Source: Meandrina meandrites
Taxonomy: Eukaryota > Cnidaria > Anthozoa > Scleractinia > Meandrinidae
Length of the DNA: 64,000 bases
Assembly (NCBI GenBank): GCA_963693305.1
Contig: OY855905.1
Coordinates: 42,339,395-42,403,394, forward strand
Reading direction: 5' to 3'
Shown here: positions 23,240 to 36,999 of the stretch, piece after piece
Numbering within the stretch: position 1 is the stretch's first letter
How the letters are laid out: every line of letters starts with the position of its first letter
Notes under the pieces: model-generated
What the model was told of the DNA's origin: nothing
The model's database searches: none
The model's input: the letters and a program-made list of their open reading frames with translations, nothing else
Translations under genes and position numbers: made by a program

Positions 23240-24889
23240 CTTTTAGGAAACAGATTTTGCTTTGGGAAGTCCTTTGGTTTTCGATCGGAATGAAAAATTT
23301 CCAGTATCGACAGGGAAACTCGTGTAAACAGATCTCTTTTCAACCGAATGATTCGTGTATATGGCAAGGAACCAATTTGTTGCAGTCAATCGTAGCTCAG
23401 ATATCAAAGTGTGTAAGACTTTTACAAAAATAGAAATATTTTTCTGTGACGTACCGGCAAGTAACAACGTTAGGAAAAAAATTAAACTTGATTTTTCCAA
23501 GGAAATGATAGAAATTACGAATAAAAACCAACCACGTACTTTTAAGCTCATTTTCTACTGAGTGATATAGGGTTCCAAGGCTAGCAATTCAGTTATTACA
23601 AAGAAAACACAGTCCGCTTTACGGTGAAAGGATGTGGGTCCCCATCTTAGTAAAAAACAAATGATAATAAAATGTATATTAGAAGGTGACAGTTTATTGG
23701 CTTCTCAGTGATATATAGCTTTCCGTTGCTTATATTAAAGTAGAACGCGAAAGGCAATTTTCCTAGAAGGCACCTTTGAATACCACAGTAACCTTAATAA
23801 GTTGTAATTCACTTCTTGTAAAAGTGCAGACGAAAATGTTTCTTGGTACATCAAGAAGGTTGGTACACCGCTAGTTTCGCTGGGCACTTCGTAGTAGTGG
23901 GAGGTTGGAAAAGGGAGTATTTATCTACGAAGACACTTACTGTAATAGCTCGAATTTCGTTATGTACTAGAAATCACGGTTGCGCTTCAAAAAGTAGTGT
24001 GTCGGAAAAACGGGTTATCGGTGTTGAAGAGAATATCAATAAAGAATACATGTGTACAATGCTGAACTTACAAGCATGACAACGAAACAATAAATGACGA
24101 AGCTGCTTTTTAGCGCTTGGCAACATCAAGGAGTTGGGTTTTTGTTCCATTATTTATGGCAAAAAAGAAACAATTATCTCTCTATTATTTGAGTCAAATC
24201 GGTTGAAGGCAAACATAAATAAGGGGAAAAAGTAAAATGACAACGTAACATTTTGGCTGGACACAGCTAATTCAATAAAGATTTTCCGATAAAACTATAT
24301 TTTTCTCAACTGGTTCTGACTGATGATTGCTTTTTACGCCATTCTAGGTAATTTTTGGTAACTTTTGTTCACGGATCAGTTAAAAAAATTAAAACACTTT
24401 TATTAAACCCAATCTATCTTTGTCGAAAAATTAATTTGGTTCTATTTGGTGAGTATTAACGTATGAATAATATCTAATTTAAATTTAGATGTGACGTCTT
24501 TGCAAACTTGAAAAAGGCATTGTCTATTTTAGGAAAAATAATGTTTAAAAGAAATTTGGTTTGCCAATAATTTACACAAAGACTTCTGAATGTTGGTCAA
24601 TAAATTAAAGACTTAAATGAACAATAAAAACAGTAGACAATAACTCGCATTATAGGGGCGTATTTAGAAAGGGTTAAGTCCTGCGTAGTTTTTATTTTTC
24701 GCTATTTTATCTTTCTATGGCCTAACCTTCTCAACTCGAAGTGAGATAGCAACAATAATGGCGGTAATATTGGATTCAGCCAAGTGGGGTGTGCTTTGTT
24801 CTTGTCCATCTATCCACTTCCCTCTACTACCTTAACACCGCCTTTGAACCTCTCACAATTACATCCACTTCACTCCACCTTGAGTTGGT

Positions 24890-25111
24890 CAAACCTCAGT
24901 AAACGTCTGAACTCATAATTTAGCTAACAGATTGGAGGAAACCCATTAGTGGCATAAAAGAAATGTTAAGCATGACAAGCTGAAAAATAAACGAAGAACA
25001 AACTATTTAATAACAATAAAAAAAATGTCAACCTACTTTGGGATAAATCTGCAGCAGCGCCATTATTCGGATATCATTGTGTCTCGACCTGAAAAGGACA
25101 GCACAGGCAAA
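24890..25111 (+). promoter_or_regulatory. Promoter and 5' leader of the MAM-phosphatase gene
   Basis: A TATA-like GGATAAAT at 25041-25048 precedes a leader containing catattattcggatatcattgtgtctcgacctg-type sequence. The stretch (tggaggaaacccattagtggcataaaag onward) is strongly conserved with 39890-40109 before the MAM-protease gene, which argues for shared control. Confidence 0.55.
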
Positions 25112-28100
25112 ATGAAGTCGATGATCTTCCTTCTTCTGGCATTTGCGGTTTCTCGTGGTGAAGGTAGGCATAAAAATATTTTCTTTGCCGTCATATGTTG
25201 TTTCAATACCCTTTCTGCCGGAACGAGGTTACCGGGGCTGAGTCCCAGCATGCAATAGACCTAGTGCCCAGTCCGGACAGTACGATACTACAAGATCGAA
25301 TAAACAGGGCTAACATTGCAGTGGACCTATTTTTAGTCACACATAGTAAATAATGATTGTCTGAACAAAAATTGCTTCACTTGAAGATGGGAAGCGGATG
25401 AACTATATGGATCTTGGAAATAAGGAAGGATTGTTCCATTTTTAGTTTAGCCTGCTTGAAAACCTCCATTTTCTAGAAGGTACGACAATAGGCCATTTCC
25501 GAATTGCCTTTTGGCTCTGTTTCCAAACGAGTATTCGTGCGAAGCCATCCAAACGAAAATGACTGATTTTCATGAAAATAGGCGTGAAGGTTGAACACAT
25601 TTTCATATGAATAGTTTCGCACGTAGACTCGTTTTGAAACAGAGGCAAAGGGGAACTCGGAAATGGTCAATTGCTGATCGTTTTCATTTTCTTAGATGCA
25701 GCCTGTGATTTCGAAAAGGGCTTCTGTAACTGGAATCAGTCCACAGCTGACCAGTTTGACTGGACACGCAAGTCTGGTCGTACTCCATCTAGTAAAACGG
25801 GACCAGACTCTGACAACAATGGAAAAGGTACTAACAGAAATTTAAAAATTGAAACGTCAAACATTGTTGTTCTGTTATTCCCGCCACTATTCTCGACTAC
25901 TGGAGAAAGTGTTTTTCTAGTCCTGATACATGCATTCGTAATAAATGCAATTATTTTTGTTTCAGTGGTACTAGCAACTTTGCCTTCCGATTGAAACAAC
26001 TGACACAACAAAACTTCTATCCATTATTTCTCCTTTTAGGGTTTTACATTTATATTGAAACCTCTCGTCCCCGTAAAGTTGGCGACAAAGCCATTCTGAC
26101 TCTTAAGGGTGCCAACAGCAAATCCGTTTGCCTCTCTTTTTACTATCATATGTATGGAAAATCAATCAACATCCTGAACATTTACAACCGTGGACAACTA
26201 ATTTGGAACATGAAGGGTGAGCAGGGGAACCTCTGGAAAAAGGCTGAAGTGTCAATCAGTGGTGATTATGATGTAAGTGTTCATGAAACGAGCCATTTTG
26301 TTTTTCTCCTTTAGCATAATTATTTATTCGTTTCACATTTACATCACTTCCGTAAATGAATAGTATACATGTATGATGTAATTTCTTTCCATTTTCCAAC
26401 GCTCTAATGTTTTGCAAACATACCTCGGCATTTCATTTTCAATTTATTGAATAAACTTTTAACTTAAATGGCCTGAAGTTGGTCTTATAGTTAGTTATGT
26501 TTTCCAATTATTTCATAAGCATCATTTTCCCAATATCTATTTAGGGATAATCGAATCAAAGAATGCTGTATTAAATGTTTAGCGGAAGGTGCCATGTAAA
26601 TTGTAATATGGAAAGGGTGATGAATGAAGATTTATTAATTAGGATTCTTAGCCAATATTTACCAGATGCGCACCGAAATAGTCGGGTCCCCGACTATCTC
26701 TCGGAACGAGTTACTTCATTGGTTTTAAAAACAATAGATAACTGGTCATAACAATGCGCCTAGCCCTTAACAACAATAGAGGTAGTGTTCATAGCAGGCG
26801 AATGAAAATAGAGGTTCCAGAGAGGTAGTGTCTTACTGACATAGCCCACCTCTACTGTGAGAATAGAAAACATTTTTATATTGGATATATGCAACTGAAT
26901 GGGCTAAACAATTCTTTCATTTTCCCCAATGCGAGCTCAGCTCAGCTCAAAACACTTATGACAGTTTTGCACCCCATTTTTTTTGTTTATGTATATTCAG
27001 TTCAATTCGTTTATTCCTTGCAAATAACTTTCCTATGTAATGCAATGTGATTTAAGACTTAAGTTTATTTACGTGTCAACAGGATTTGTACAAACTAATA
27101 GGGAGCATGTCTTCAAACCTTTCCTTATAGCTCAAGATCGAAGGAATTAGGGGCACATCCTACACCGGTGACATTGCTCTAGATGACTTGTCCGTGGTTG
27201 ATGGACCTTGTGGTGTGGTGGTACCTACAACGGTACCAACCGCCCCACCACCTACAGGTAGTAAGCCTCTTTCAGGAGCTCGGTTAGTTGGGAGGCAAAT
27301 TTGTACTTTGGTTGCGGTAGAAAGTGATTCGACATCCGGCGTTTTACTTTTACAAAATTGGCTTTTGGCTCTATTTACGGGAAATCTCTGATTACCCCAA
27401 TGGCGTTCTTGAGAATCAATGGATACCTCATTTGATTGCTTTCATTTGAAGTTTCTCGCTTTTAACAAAACGTACCTGAAGAAATTTAAGTATGTCAAAT
27501 AATCCCCCTTTCCTTTAGACATTACAGCTACTTGTGTTGCGACGCAAAATATGTTTAAAGTTTTTAGTACACCTACGTTTGTATTATGAGCAGCTGCAAT
27601 AGTTTTTAGTGAAGTCATTGATTTGTTCTTCCTTGCGACTTGTTTTGATATAAACCAGACACATTACTTCATACTAATATAAGTATCATGATAGTTAAAA
27701 TATGACGGATCACCAAGACCTACTTGAACTATAAATTCTTAACAATAACATTCTTACAAGAGATAAACATACTGAAATACCATGTACCGCAGAACGTGGA
27801 AAATGATGCATCCTGCGGGAGCTTCATGTCAATTTGCCATTGCGCTGGACAGTTTGCTCACTCTCGTCTTGCCTCAGTCATAACCTTTTGACGCTTTAGG
27901 AAGCTCAATTTCGCCCGATCTTCGACTTAATTCGAAGCAACTTCGCAATTTTTCATTAGCATGTCCAAACGTTTCAAAGATCATTTCAGCGTAAGATTTA
28001 AATTAACAGAGGAATAAGTTGAAAAGGACATTCGAATGACCTCTGAAAAACGCGTTCAAATGCCACGTGGACTATACCAGTAATAGGTGGTTCAGCGACA

Positions 28101-31100
28101 CATAAAATAGATCAGGTCATTACTGGAAGCGAAAACTTTCTGAAAAAGACTTATTAGGCAAAGTTTGTCAGTTTTCTTATCTATGTATCCTTACATACAT
28201 GCAATGGGTTTAGTCGCTGATAGCACAAAGCTGTTTTATTGATGGTATAAATCGTCTTACTCATCTTAGTTAGGCCTTTTCTTAATGGAAGCAATTATGC
28301 GTGCGTTGTAATATTGATCCCGGCTCTAAAGGAAATGATCAGTATCCGTGTAAAGAACTCAAATGAAGGATATTTGCTCAAAACGATATTTGCTTCTTCT
28401 TTTCTTCCAATCAGTTTTATTTTGATGGTATGAAAGGAAAGCAAGATGAACCAATTATGTTAGATAAATCTAGTTTGCCTTCCTAGTTTGCCTTCTAGTA
28501 TGCGCTCCAAATGTTAATTTTGAAACAACTGTAAAATAATAACTAACTGTAAACTTTCATTCACAACTCATCAGCTGGCAGTGGGAACATTCTGAATAAT
28601 CAGGACGACAACCAGTGGTATAAAGATGGTATCAAGCTAATTCAAGACAACCTTAAGGTAAAACCAAACACCAAAACTGCAAAAAACGCTATTATCTTCG
28701 TGGGCGATGGAATGGGCATCTCAACTATCACTGCTGCCCGTATATTAGATGGACAGATGAAAGGCAATTCAGGTGAGGATAATGTTTTGAGCTGGGAGAT
28801 GTTTCCTTGGTCGGCCATGGTGAAGACGTATTGTGTAAACGAGCAAGGTACAGATTCAGCCGCTTCGGCGACAGCGATTCTGACTGGAGTTAAGACTGAC
28901 GATGGTAGGTGTTAAATTAACAATAGTGTTCAGTAATCTTTTTTTTTTCAAAATCGACCGGTGTAGTCTATCCGAGTCCTTTTGGGCTTCCATTTCCTAT
29001 TTGTTTTTTCTTTCGATACGACGGTCTGGGCATTCAAGTTAACCGTGCCAGAGATATGTAGTTTCTCTTCTTTCTCTTGACGTTTTTTTTCTGGTCTACT
29101 GACCAAGACAGAAACATTACGCGGATATTTGTGGTGCTACGTAATTGGTAAGGAATCTATCACTTCCCCTTAAATCAATCACTGGACCACACATAAAAAT
29201 CAGCCTGCGCGCCTAACGAGGAACGAAAATATCAGAGAAGGAGGAATCAGACAGACCGAAGGAAATAAGGACTGTACAACGGGCTTACGCACTGAGTTCG
29301 TTAAACGGCAGACAGGCAGACAAGACAAACGGACAGACAACAAGACAAGGACATCATTTTCAGTATAAATTTTCCTTTACTTATTAGCAATGATTAATGT
29401 AAAAATCTGAACAATGCAAAAACTTCATTGAGACAAAGTTGGAAAGACGTAAAGCGACGTAATATTGAATTGTATGTTACTTCCAAAATGGGGGGGGGGG
29501 GGGGGAATAAACAGATCATAACATAACATCTGCTTAAAAATCAGATAACAATTCATCTCGGAAGCGACAACACTAGCTCAAAGGTTATTAGCTAAAAAGC
29601 TTAACTTTCAAAAACAAGAATAATGTATTGACCATTTGTTTTTATTCGTGTTTCATTTTAACTATCAGGTGTTCTTGGAATGGACGAAACTGTAGCACGA
29701 GGCGATTGTTCTTCTGCGAGTGCAAATCGAAGAGCGATTTCTATTTTATCGTTGGCGGAGATGGCGGGGATGTCAACAGGGATTGTATCCACCGCGCGAG
29801 TGACGCATGCCACTCCCGCGAGCGCGTACGCAAATTCTGCGGATCGCGGGTGGGAGTGTGATGCCAACAAGAAGGCTGATGCATCTGAGTGCAAAGATAT
29901 TGGTATTTTTTTGTTGTTCCAGCATCGAATTTCTTTTATTAAATGAGAACATCAATTATTACATTTTCATAAAAAAACATGCCGCCAAGTTCAAATTCTA
30001 TTTCTATTTATAAATATAACAAAATACCATTGCTCAGCTTACAAGAATTTTTTTAATTAATAAAAATGAAAGCATGTTTTAGTTCCAAACATCTCCACAA
30101 GAATTTTGTCTAAAACGAAAAATATAGCCATGTGGAATATTAGTCTGATATATAGCTATTGATGAATATTAGTCTGAAATGCGTGTTAATCAAAATGTTT
30201 ACTTTTTAACTTCGTTGTTATTGTTGTTGTTGTAAACCTGGAATCTGTTTTAAAAAAAGTTAAAATGAAAGGACGAAAAGGACAATTAACTAGCTAGATC
30301 TTAAGAATATTTAACACTACAATGCGCTGCAGGGAGCATCGCTCCACTGACAGTTCAATGTCGAGTACTTACGCTTGTAGACAACACGATGGGAGAACGT
30401 ATTTTTGGAAAGAAAGCGTCGGTGGCCACTATTATTTATTAAACCATTCATTTTCAGCCTTGCAACTTGCTGAATACCCATATGGTGATGGAATAGAAGT
30501 CATCTTTTCCGGGGGTCGTGGAAAATTTATGCCTCGACATCAAAAAGACCCTGAGTATCCGTATAAAAAGGGAGAGAGACTGGACGGCAGAGACCTGATT
30601 CAGGAGTGGGTGGGCAAACATCCGAACTCCAAGTACGTGTGGAACAAATCCGGGTTTGACCAAATTGACGTGAAGAACGTTGATCACGTGATAGGTAAGC
30701 AATGGTTTCTACTAAAAAGGAGTCAAGATGTGGAACAAATATTTTTACTTCCTGATTATGTAGGATTAAGTCATGATTTTTACGTCAGTGGCCACCGTTT
30801 CTATCGCTACATTTTCCTTTCTCGTTCAAATCCATGAACCACACAATTGAAACGTAAATAGTTAACTGAAGCCCATTTCAACTTCACGAATTAGGGTAAA
30901 GCTGAAGCTGTTCTAACCTGAAAGTTTTTATAGTCAAAATACTCAGCGCGTGCCGCTTAGAATTCCGGAAAAGTTTTGATTAACGGCGAACGGATTGCAT
31001 TATTGGTTTCAAACATTCAAATTTAATTTGAATATTGTAGATCATCCAACCGTGAACACGTGAACACGTGAGCCTGTCAGAAATGAAGCAATTTGATTGG

Positions 31101-34100
31101 TTTATTTTTTACAGGTTCACGTGCTCACGTGTTCACTGTTGGATGATCTACAATATTCAAATTAAATTTGAATGTTTGAAACGAATAATGCAATCCGTTC
31201 GCCGTTAATCAAAACCATTCCGGAATTCTAAGCGGCACGCGCTGAGTATTTTGACTGTAACAGTCTCTAACGGATTTGTTTGGATTCCTCTGACTTACTG
31301 GATAGTTCGGTTAGATCATTTGGTTGGTATGTTGGATGGTAATTAGTCTGTTTTTGGTTGGTTGGTTGGTTGGTTGGTTGGTTGGTTGGTTGGTTAGTTA
31401 GTTGCTTGGTTAGTTGCTTGGTTACTTGGTTGGTTGGTTGACGGACCAGTTTAGGAAAAGTCATCAGTTAGGTGATTAAACCTTGAATCGTTTCGAAATT
31501 ACACATCTTCACATTTGGAACGGGCCACGAAAGGTTGTATCCTGGATCTAAAAAGGATTAAGTAAGTTGCTTTAATGATCTCTGCATATGCCAATTACCA
31601 TTGCAGGACTATTTGAGTATTCCCACATGAAGTATGAAGTGGACCGCGCAGACGATACAGCTGGTGAACCGTCCTTAGCGGAAATGACGGAAAAAGCCAT
31701 CCAAATACTACAGAAAAACCCTAAAGGATACTTCTTATTAGTTGAAGGTATTAATAGAAGTGCAATATCTGCTTGAAAATAGGCTTTTTGCTATTTTAAT
31801 TCCAAGTAGGAATTTATACCACTATTCAGGAGAGTTGACGTTTTGAGTGACCTGGTTCTAGTAGCTATAACCGCACTGTAAATATGCCTACATGGCAAAA
31901 ACCCGTTTTCTAACGTATATAAAGTTGACGTTTCTACCGATAGAGTGCTAAAACAAAAACGTTTGAAACTTTAAAATATTATGCTAATTAAAACTCGGAT
32001 GCGAGAACTTTCATTTACTTTTCTTGCGTTTAAGTACAAGTGCTACACAGTACACGGAAATCTTTTATTAATCAATTATGTTGAGTTGCACACTGTATCT
32101 GTTAATATGCAGCATTTGCCTATAATGGCACTCCCTCTGTCATTTTGATTATCACTGCAAGTTCCTTTATCCGTCCATCCGTCCACCCAGTCGCTGGGAA
32201 CAAGTTCAGGGTGATGACAAGTTCTGTTCTTCGACACCGGACTGATCCACGTGCATAATTTTCCGTCAAAGTTGCCAAGCATTGGAGCAACAAATTTTTG
32301 AGTATTCCTGTCAATATGCCAAGAAAGGCACTAATTCCAGGGACTGCAGAAACCATCCCAGCATGCAGGGAAGAGGTTGGGAAGAAAATGGCTTTGCAAA
32401 AGGACTTGGAAAGGAGGCGTAGCGGTGCCGAGAATCAGGGTGTGCACAATAACAATCGAATGCTTGCTTAGGTAAACATTTCCTGCGCCTGCAGGTTTCT
32501 TACCGAATCGAGAACCTTCGGGCAAGACCAAAACCCTGGGAAACTGCTTTTCCGTATTACTTCGTACGTTTTTATGCATGTAGCTAATCGCTAAAAAAAA
32601 CCAGTAGCTTTACTCAATAATATATAAATAGATTATCTTTTAGTAATAACACGACGTATTCTCTGCGACAGGTTCATTGGCAGCATTTCGTCAGTGTATC
32701 AGGTACTGCTATAAGAACAAAGGACCATGCAGGCATGCCTCACGGCCATGCCTCCCTCCCTCCCCCCCCCCCCCCCCCCTCCCCGTAATCCATTAATTGC
32801 CACATCGAAACCATTTCTCCATCTATTCATAGATCAATCCAATAATTACTTTCTTCCGATTACGTCACGTCACTAATTACGCAATATTTCCTTTCGCAGG
32901 AGCAAAAATTGATCACGGGCATCACGCAGGTCAGGCGGTTAGAGCTATAAACGAAGCAGTTGCTATGAATAAAGCGGTATCCAAGGCGTCAAAAATGATA
33001 AATCGAGGTAACCAAGTGACCTGGTGTTTGTGTATACATTTACTAAAGAAAATTAGTAGAATTCTACTAGTACACTAATGCAAATGCTGCAATGTGATTG
33101 GCTGAGCTATTGAACACTATCAGCCATTAGTGTGCAGTTGCCGAAGGTCGTCCACAAAATGCGACGTTTTTATTGTTTTTCCGAAGTTTTGGAAGGAAGT
33201 TTAAATGTAAATGGATAATAAAATTCCCGAGAAGACTAAAAGAAGGACATTAGCGGTTTCTTGACTTTAAAAGCTTGAAATTATTGAAAAACGGGTACAC
33301 GCGCGTAAACAACTGCAAATTTACCAAGGACAATTCAATGCGTGCGATTTTGTTAAAACGTTAAGTTCGATAATGCGTAGGAAAATAATTAGAAACCATT
33401 ATTTGCGTTTATTTCAGTCAGAATTCTACTAAAACAATTAGATTATTCGCTCTCAATTTCTATGAGGTGATAGTTGATTCGACCTGCGGCCTCATCAACT
33501 ATCACCTCATAGAAATCTCGAGCTCATAATCTAATTGTTAATTAGTATTCTCCGTTGTTATATTTTCTTATAAATCAGCTCCTCCCCGCAAAGAACAAAA
33601 TTCAAAGTCCCGCAAACTTCACAAATTCTGAAAACAGTTAAGGCAGGGAAACAATGCATAAGACTGTTGAGTTACTTGTTTTAATTGCACTCTCACTCAG
33701 CCGTGTACGTACGAGGGTTAAACGACTTTCCATTCCACTAAATAACAACTCTTTACGAGAATTTACCTTGTCCTGTGAGTCTCGTCTTACTACCATCTTT
33801 GAAAGCAGCAATGGTAAAGCAAGTATTTTCACAAAAAAAATACTTTTTTGTTGCAGACGAAACACTGATAGCGGTAACCGCTGACCACTCACACGTCTTC
33901 ACCATCGGTGCTTACCCCCAGCGCGGAAACCCAATATTTTCCACTGTGCGGGAAAGGGGCGGCAAGTTAGCAGCTGGTTCCGATGGCAAGACATACACCT
34001 CTCTTGGTTACGCTAACGGCCCGGGAGCCTCTCGGGGTGCTCGTCCGGACCTTAGGGGGGTGGACACAACGGACAAGAACTTTCGTCAACAAGCTACAGT

Positions 34101-34427
34101 TTTGCTGGGCGGTGAGACTCATGGAAACGAAGATGTTGGTAAGTAATATTTTATTTGTTTATTTATATGCTCGTTCTTCATTGTTTATTTATTTATTTAT
34201 TTATTTATTTATGTTCGATTATTTTTTGTGGTCGGTCTCCTTCAAGTGTTTCCCAAAGAAACGGAGTTTTTCCTTTTACAGGACTATTTGCGGACGGGCC
34301 TGGAGCCTACTTGTTTCATGGCGTGTTTGAACAGTCGTATGTTTTCCACGTGATGGATCATGCGTTATGTTTGAGTAGCAGCAAACAGAAATCATGTGAA
34401 AAGCATGTCGAACGAAGAGGGGCCTAA
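25112..34427 (+). CDS. Secreted MAM domain-alkaline phosphatase fusion
   Basis: Eleven exons: 25112-25163, 25696-25827, 26040-26272, 27131-27257, 28575-28904, 29669-29902, 30458-30694, 31607-31747, 32900-33007, 33857-34138, 34282-34427; every junction keeps frame, 673 aa. Signal peptide 1-17 ([13 protein letters not shown]); MAM domain about 18-165 (CDFE...CNW start, IALDDLSV end); Pro/Thr linker to about 181; alkaline phosphatase from about 182. Phosphatase landmarks: Asp226 (VGDGMG), nucleophile Ser276 (DSAAS), His338/Thr340, Arg351, Glu495, Asp500/His504 (DHGHH), Asp541/His542 (ADHSH), His620 (THGNED). These cover the two zinc sites, the magnesium site and the substrate arginine of animal phosphatases. 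The C-terminus is polar and lacks the hydrophobic GPI-anchor tail of the mammalian enzymes, so a soluble secreted phosphomonoesterase is likely. The MAM half is nearly the same as in the protease gene at 40110-51632. Caveat: the MAM-phosphatase join crosses a 1.3-kb intron and rests on phase agreement, not a transcript. Polyadenylation signal 34522-34527. Confidence 0.87.
25491..25668. mobile_element. MITE in intron 1 of the MAM-phosphatase gene
   Basis: GGCCATTTCCGAATTGCC at the left pairs with the complementary GGAAATGGTC region at the right, with a further internal pair GAAACAGAGGCAAA. It occupies the intron that in the protease paralogue carries the Pro-rich exon. Confidence 0.6.
29490..29505 (+). 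repeat. Poly-G run (16)
   Basis: Sixteen consecutive G in a phosphatase intron; the length is likely variable or poorly sequenced. Confidence 0.9.
30931..31257. mobile_element. Mariner-type MITE in a phosphatase intron
   Basis: Arms of about 130 bp begin (T/C)AGTCAAAATACTCAGCGCG and are flanked by TA at both ends (30929-30930 and 31258-31259). A CAGT start with a TA target is typical of Tc1/mariner derivatives. Confidence 0.7.
31354..31440 (+). repeat. (GGTT)n microsatellite
   Basis: About ten perfect TTGG units, then an imperfect tail with TTAG and TTGC variants. Confidence 0.9.
32762..32779 (+). repeat. Poly-C run (18)
   Basis: Eighteen consecutive C in a phosphatase intron. Confidence 0.9.
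33435..33528. repeat. Palindromic MITE in a phosphatase intron
   Basis: CAATTAGATTAT...TCTATGAGGTGATAGTTGAT is followed by its near-perfect complement after a loop of about 15 bases. Confidence 0.65.
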
Positions 34428-34527
34428 CTGACAGCGGCGCTGGTAGACACTACTTTCACGTGCTAGACGAGTATCCTACCTTGCTACCGATGTGTGGCTG
34501 ACGGGACGTGAAGATGTCTTAAATAAA

Positions 34528-36999
34528 CAACCGAGTTGTAGTAATTAAAAAAAGAATTAAAGTAGATCTGACGGGATATACTGTTTTACCTGGTGTTTTA
34601 CGAACCGGTCTCACTTGTATTTTATGGTCAGTTTTGTAGTGGTATTATTAGAAATTTCTTATTTTAATGACACTCAGTTTTGACAAATTCATATAACAAT
34701 AGATTGCTTCTGTTTTGGAGTTATAGTTGACGTTTGCCAGCGGAAATTTTAATGTTTCGAGAAAAGAAGCATTATCCAGCAACGGAGTTACAGTGTTTAA
34801 GAATTATGCCAAAAACTTCTTCTCGATTATCGGTACGGTTACCAAATTTCTTATCCACGAAGCGCTCGCCATTAACTAGGGAGAGGTCGAAGACAAAATT
34901 TCGGGCGCCTATCACCTGATAGACTGAGAGAAAACCATTTTTTTGTTACGGTCGATGAAATCACGGACAAGTTCACAGTCCGATTATATTTCGCCCATAT
35001 TGGAAGGCGCTATCTCTACACTTGTCACATAGAATTTACTAAATCTATCAAAAGCGAGAGACAATGCACGTTTCACCATACTTCCAAACACCGAAAAGAA
35101 GCATTAAAAATAAGAGGCCCAGCGGAGTAGTTTCGACATATTTCGAGATATTTAATTTGTGAAAGTTCAGTACAACACTGTGCGACTGCTTGCACAAACT
35201 TTCGCATTTTGAATGAGGAAGTTGTTCTATCACTAAAATTTAATTTGCTTGTTTTTCAACGGTTTAGCGGTAATTACGCTTACGCTTAGCGCTTACAAAT
35301 AGGGAAGTGAATTTAACTCGCATCATATAATTAATCTTCTTTTTTATTATTGGCAAACTGGCCCATCGTGAAAAACGGCAATCCGTTTTGTTCCATTAGC
35401 GATTTCGAACACCGCGAGGGTTACTCAAAAAACTTACACCACCCCCTTCCCCAACGATTGTAGTGACCCAAGACTAGCTCTGCTAGAATTCTAATGATGG
35501 CCAATAAATAAGTTCGCCCTTTTCCCGTAGCACCAGTCTTGCAATCCATTTAGTTTTATTTGCACTTAGCACGACGACTGGTACGAGCATTTCTTTAATA
35601 TGAGATCCGGGAACAGACAAGCCAAGAAGTTTTATTCAGTGCAATCTCTTTTGCAGGTTCTTAGGTAAAAATGGTGCCTCTCTTTTCAAAACTTTTTCAC
35701 TTGCTTAACGAATCAGCCATTAGGAGTGCGCGTCTGATCGAGATATCAGTGCAATCTCTATATACCTATATAACAGTTTTTTTGTTCTAAGTTTTATACC
35801 TTACCCGTTTAAACACCACCACTTGGCCTAAAGCTTCCTCCAGGGCTCGAAAGAGCAAGTATTTCAGTTAGCCTAACAAAGTTTTACTTTCGGGTGGAAC
35901 CTTCCTGTATAGACCACTATGCCAAAATTCAAGGATAAGGATTTTTTATTCTTGTTTTGGTTTGTGTGTGAAGAAACAACAGCCAATAAACTCGTACATA
36001 CCAATGAAAACTTTTTGAAAACTTTTTGGCCTGTTTAAACGTGCTCATTGAACTGCCATTACTTTAAAAAAAATGGCAACCCTGTTTACTAACCAACAAT
36101 GGACTAAAAAAAATTACACCAAATTGCATGTTTAAATTGCAGATAAGATTTACACATTTAAAACTGTTTACCCTGTTTAAAGGAAACAGAAGGGGGTGTG
36201 AAATGACAATGAATCTACCAGTAATATTTACAGCTAGCTCCTGCCTTGTTTAATTAATGTATGACAGATGGAACAATTTTATGGAAATCCCAACCTGTTA
36301 TGACATCCCTTCGCCCAACAAATATAATTCTTAACCCATTGTTATTCTTTACAAAGAGGCGAATAACTTAAGAGTGCGACTTAATTGGTGATCAAAAATC
36401 TGTACAAAATTCCTCTTGCCAAAACTAGAGCACTGACGAAAACACGTTTTTGCAGATAATTTAATTCTGTAATATTTTAGGAATTTGAGGTTATGTAACA
36501 AATTGCAATTGTCATGCATATCTTGTTCATTTGAATGTGCAATTGACTATCAAACGTGGGTAAGACAATTTACGATATTTTCCATTCATTGTGTAGCTAA
36601 ATAAAACTCGACAAAAATCAGTTTAATTTGTAGACTGAGAATACGACTTTTTTACGAGATCAGTTGCAACGTGTTTCCAGGACATGTGAGTCAGAAATAT
36701 TACACTAAATTTTATCTTTTAATTGGCTGCTGCAAATACAAATTGCTGTTTTTCTACTGGCATATCTACACAAAACAAAATTGATTGCAAGGCTGCTCGG
36801 CAAAAGGCAAAATTTATTGACCAATATTTCAGCTAGCAGAGATACTAGCCTTCACGGCTAGTTCTATATAAGAGTCGTCTGATATGATCATTTCTGGGGC
36901 AACAGATCCGCCAAAAGAAAAGCGAAGCAGTTTTATGCAATTTTACACATTAATATATTTTTTTAAGTTTTACATATATAATTAGGTATTTTTATTACA
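34528..36999. other. Intergenic DNA between phosphatase and MAM-protease
   Basis: AT-rich, no supported exon, no clear inverted repeat. It separates the phosphatase terminus from the second copy of the duplicated upstream block. Confidence 0.55.

Larger units (their letters stand above)
23240..27480 (+). repeat. Segmental duplication, copy 1 (signal peptide-MAM cassette)
   Basis: Patches of clear similarity link this interval to about 37000-43720: upstream DNA, promoter, signal exon, three MAM exons with identical lengths (132, 233, 127 bp) and part of the following intron (tatttacggga, tctctga). Similarity is lost near 27480. Insertions of MITEs and one extra exon make the other copy longer. 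Confidence 0.8.

Noticed and set aside
31267..31464. Thr/Asn/Gln-Pro repeat frame on the - strand
   Set aside because: Artefact of the GGTT microsatellite.
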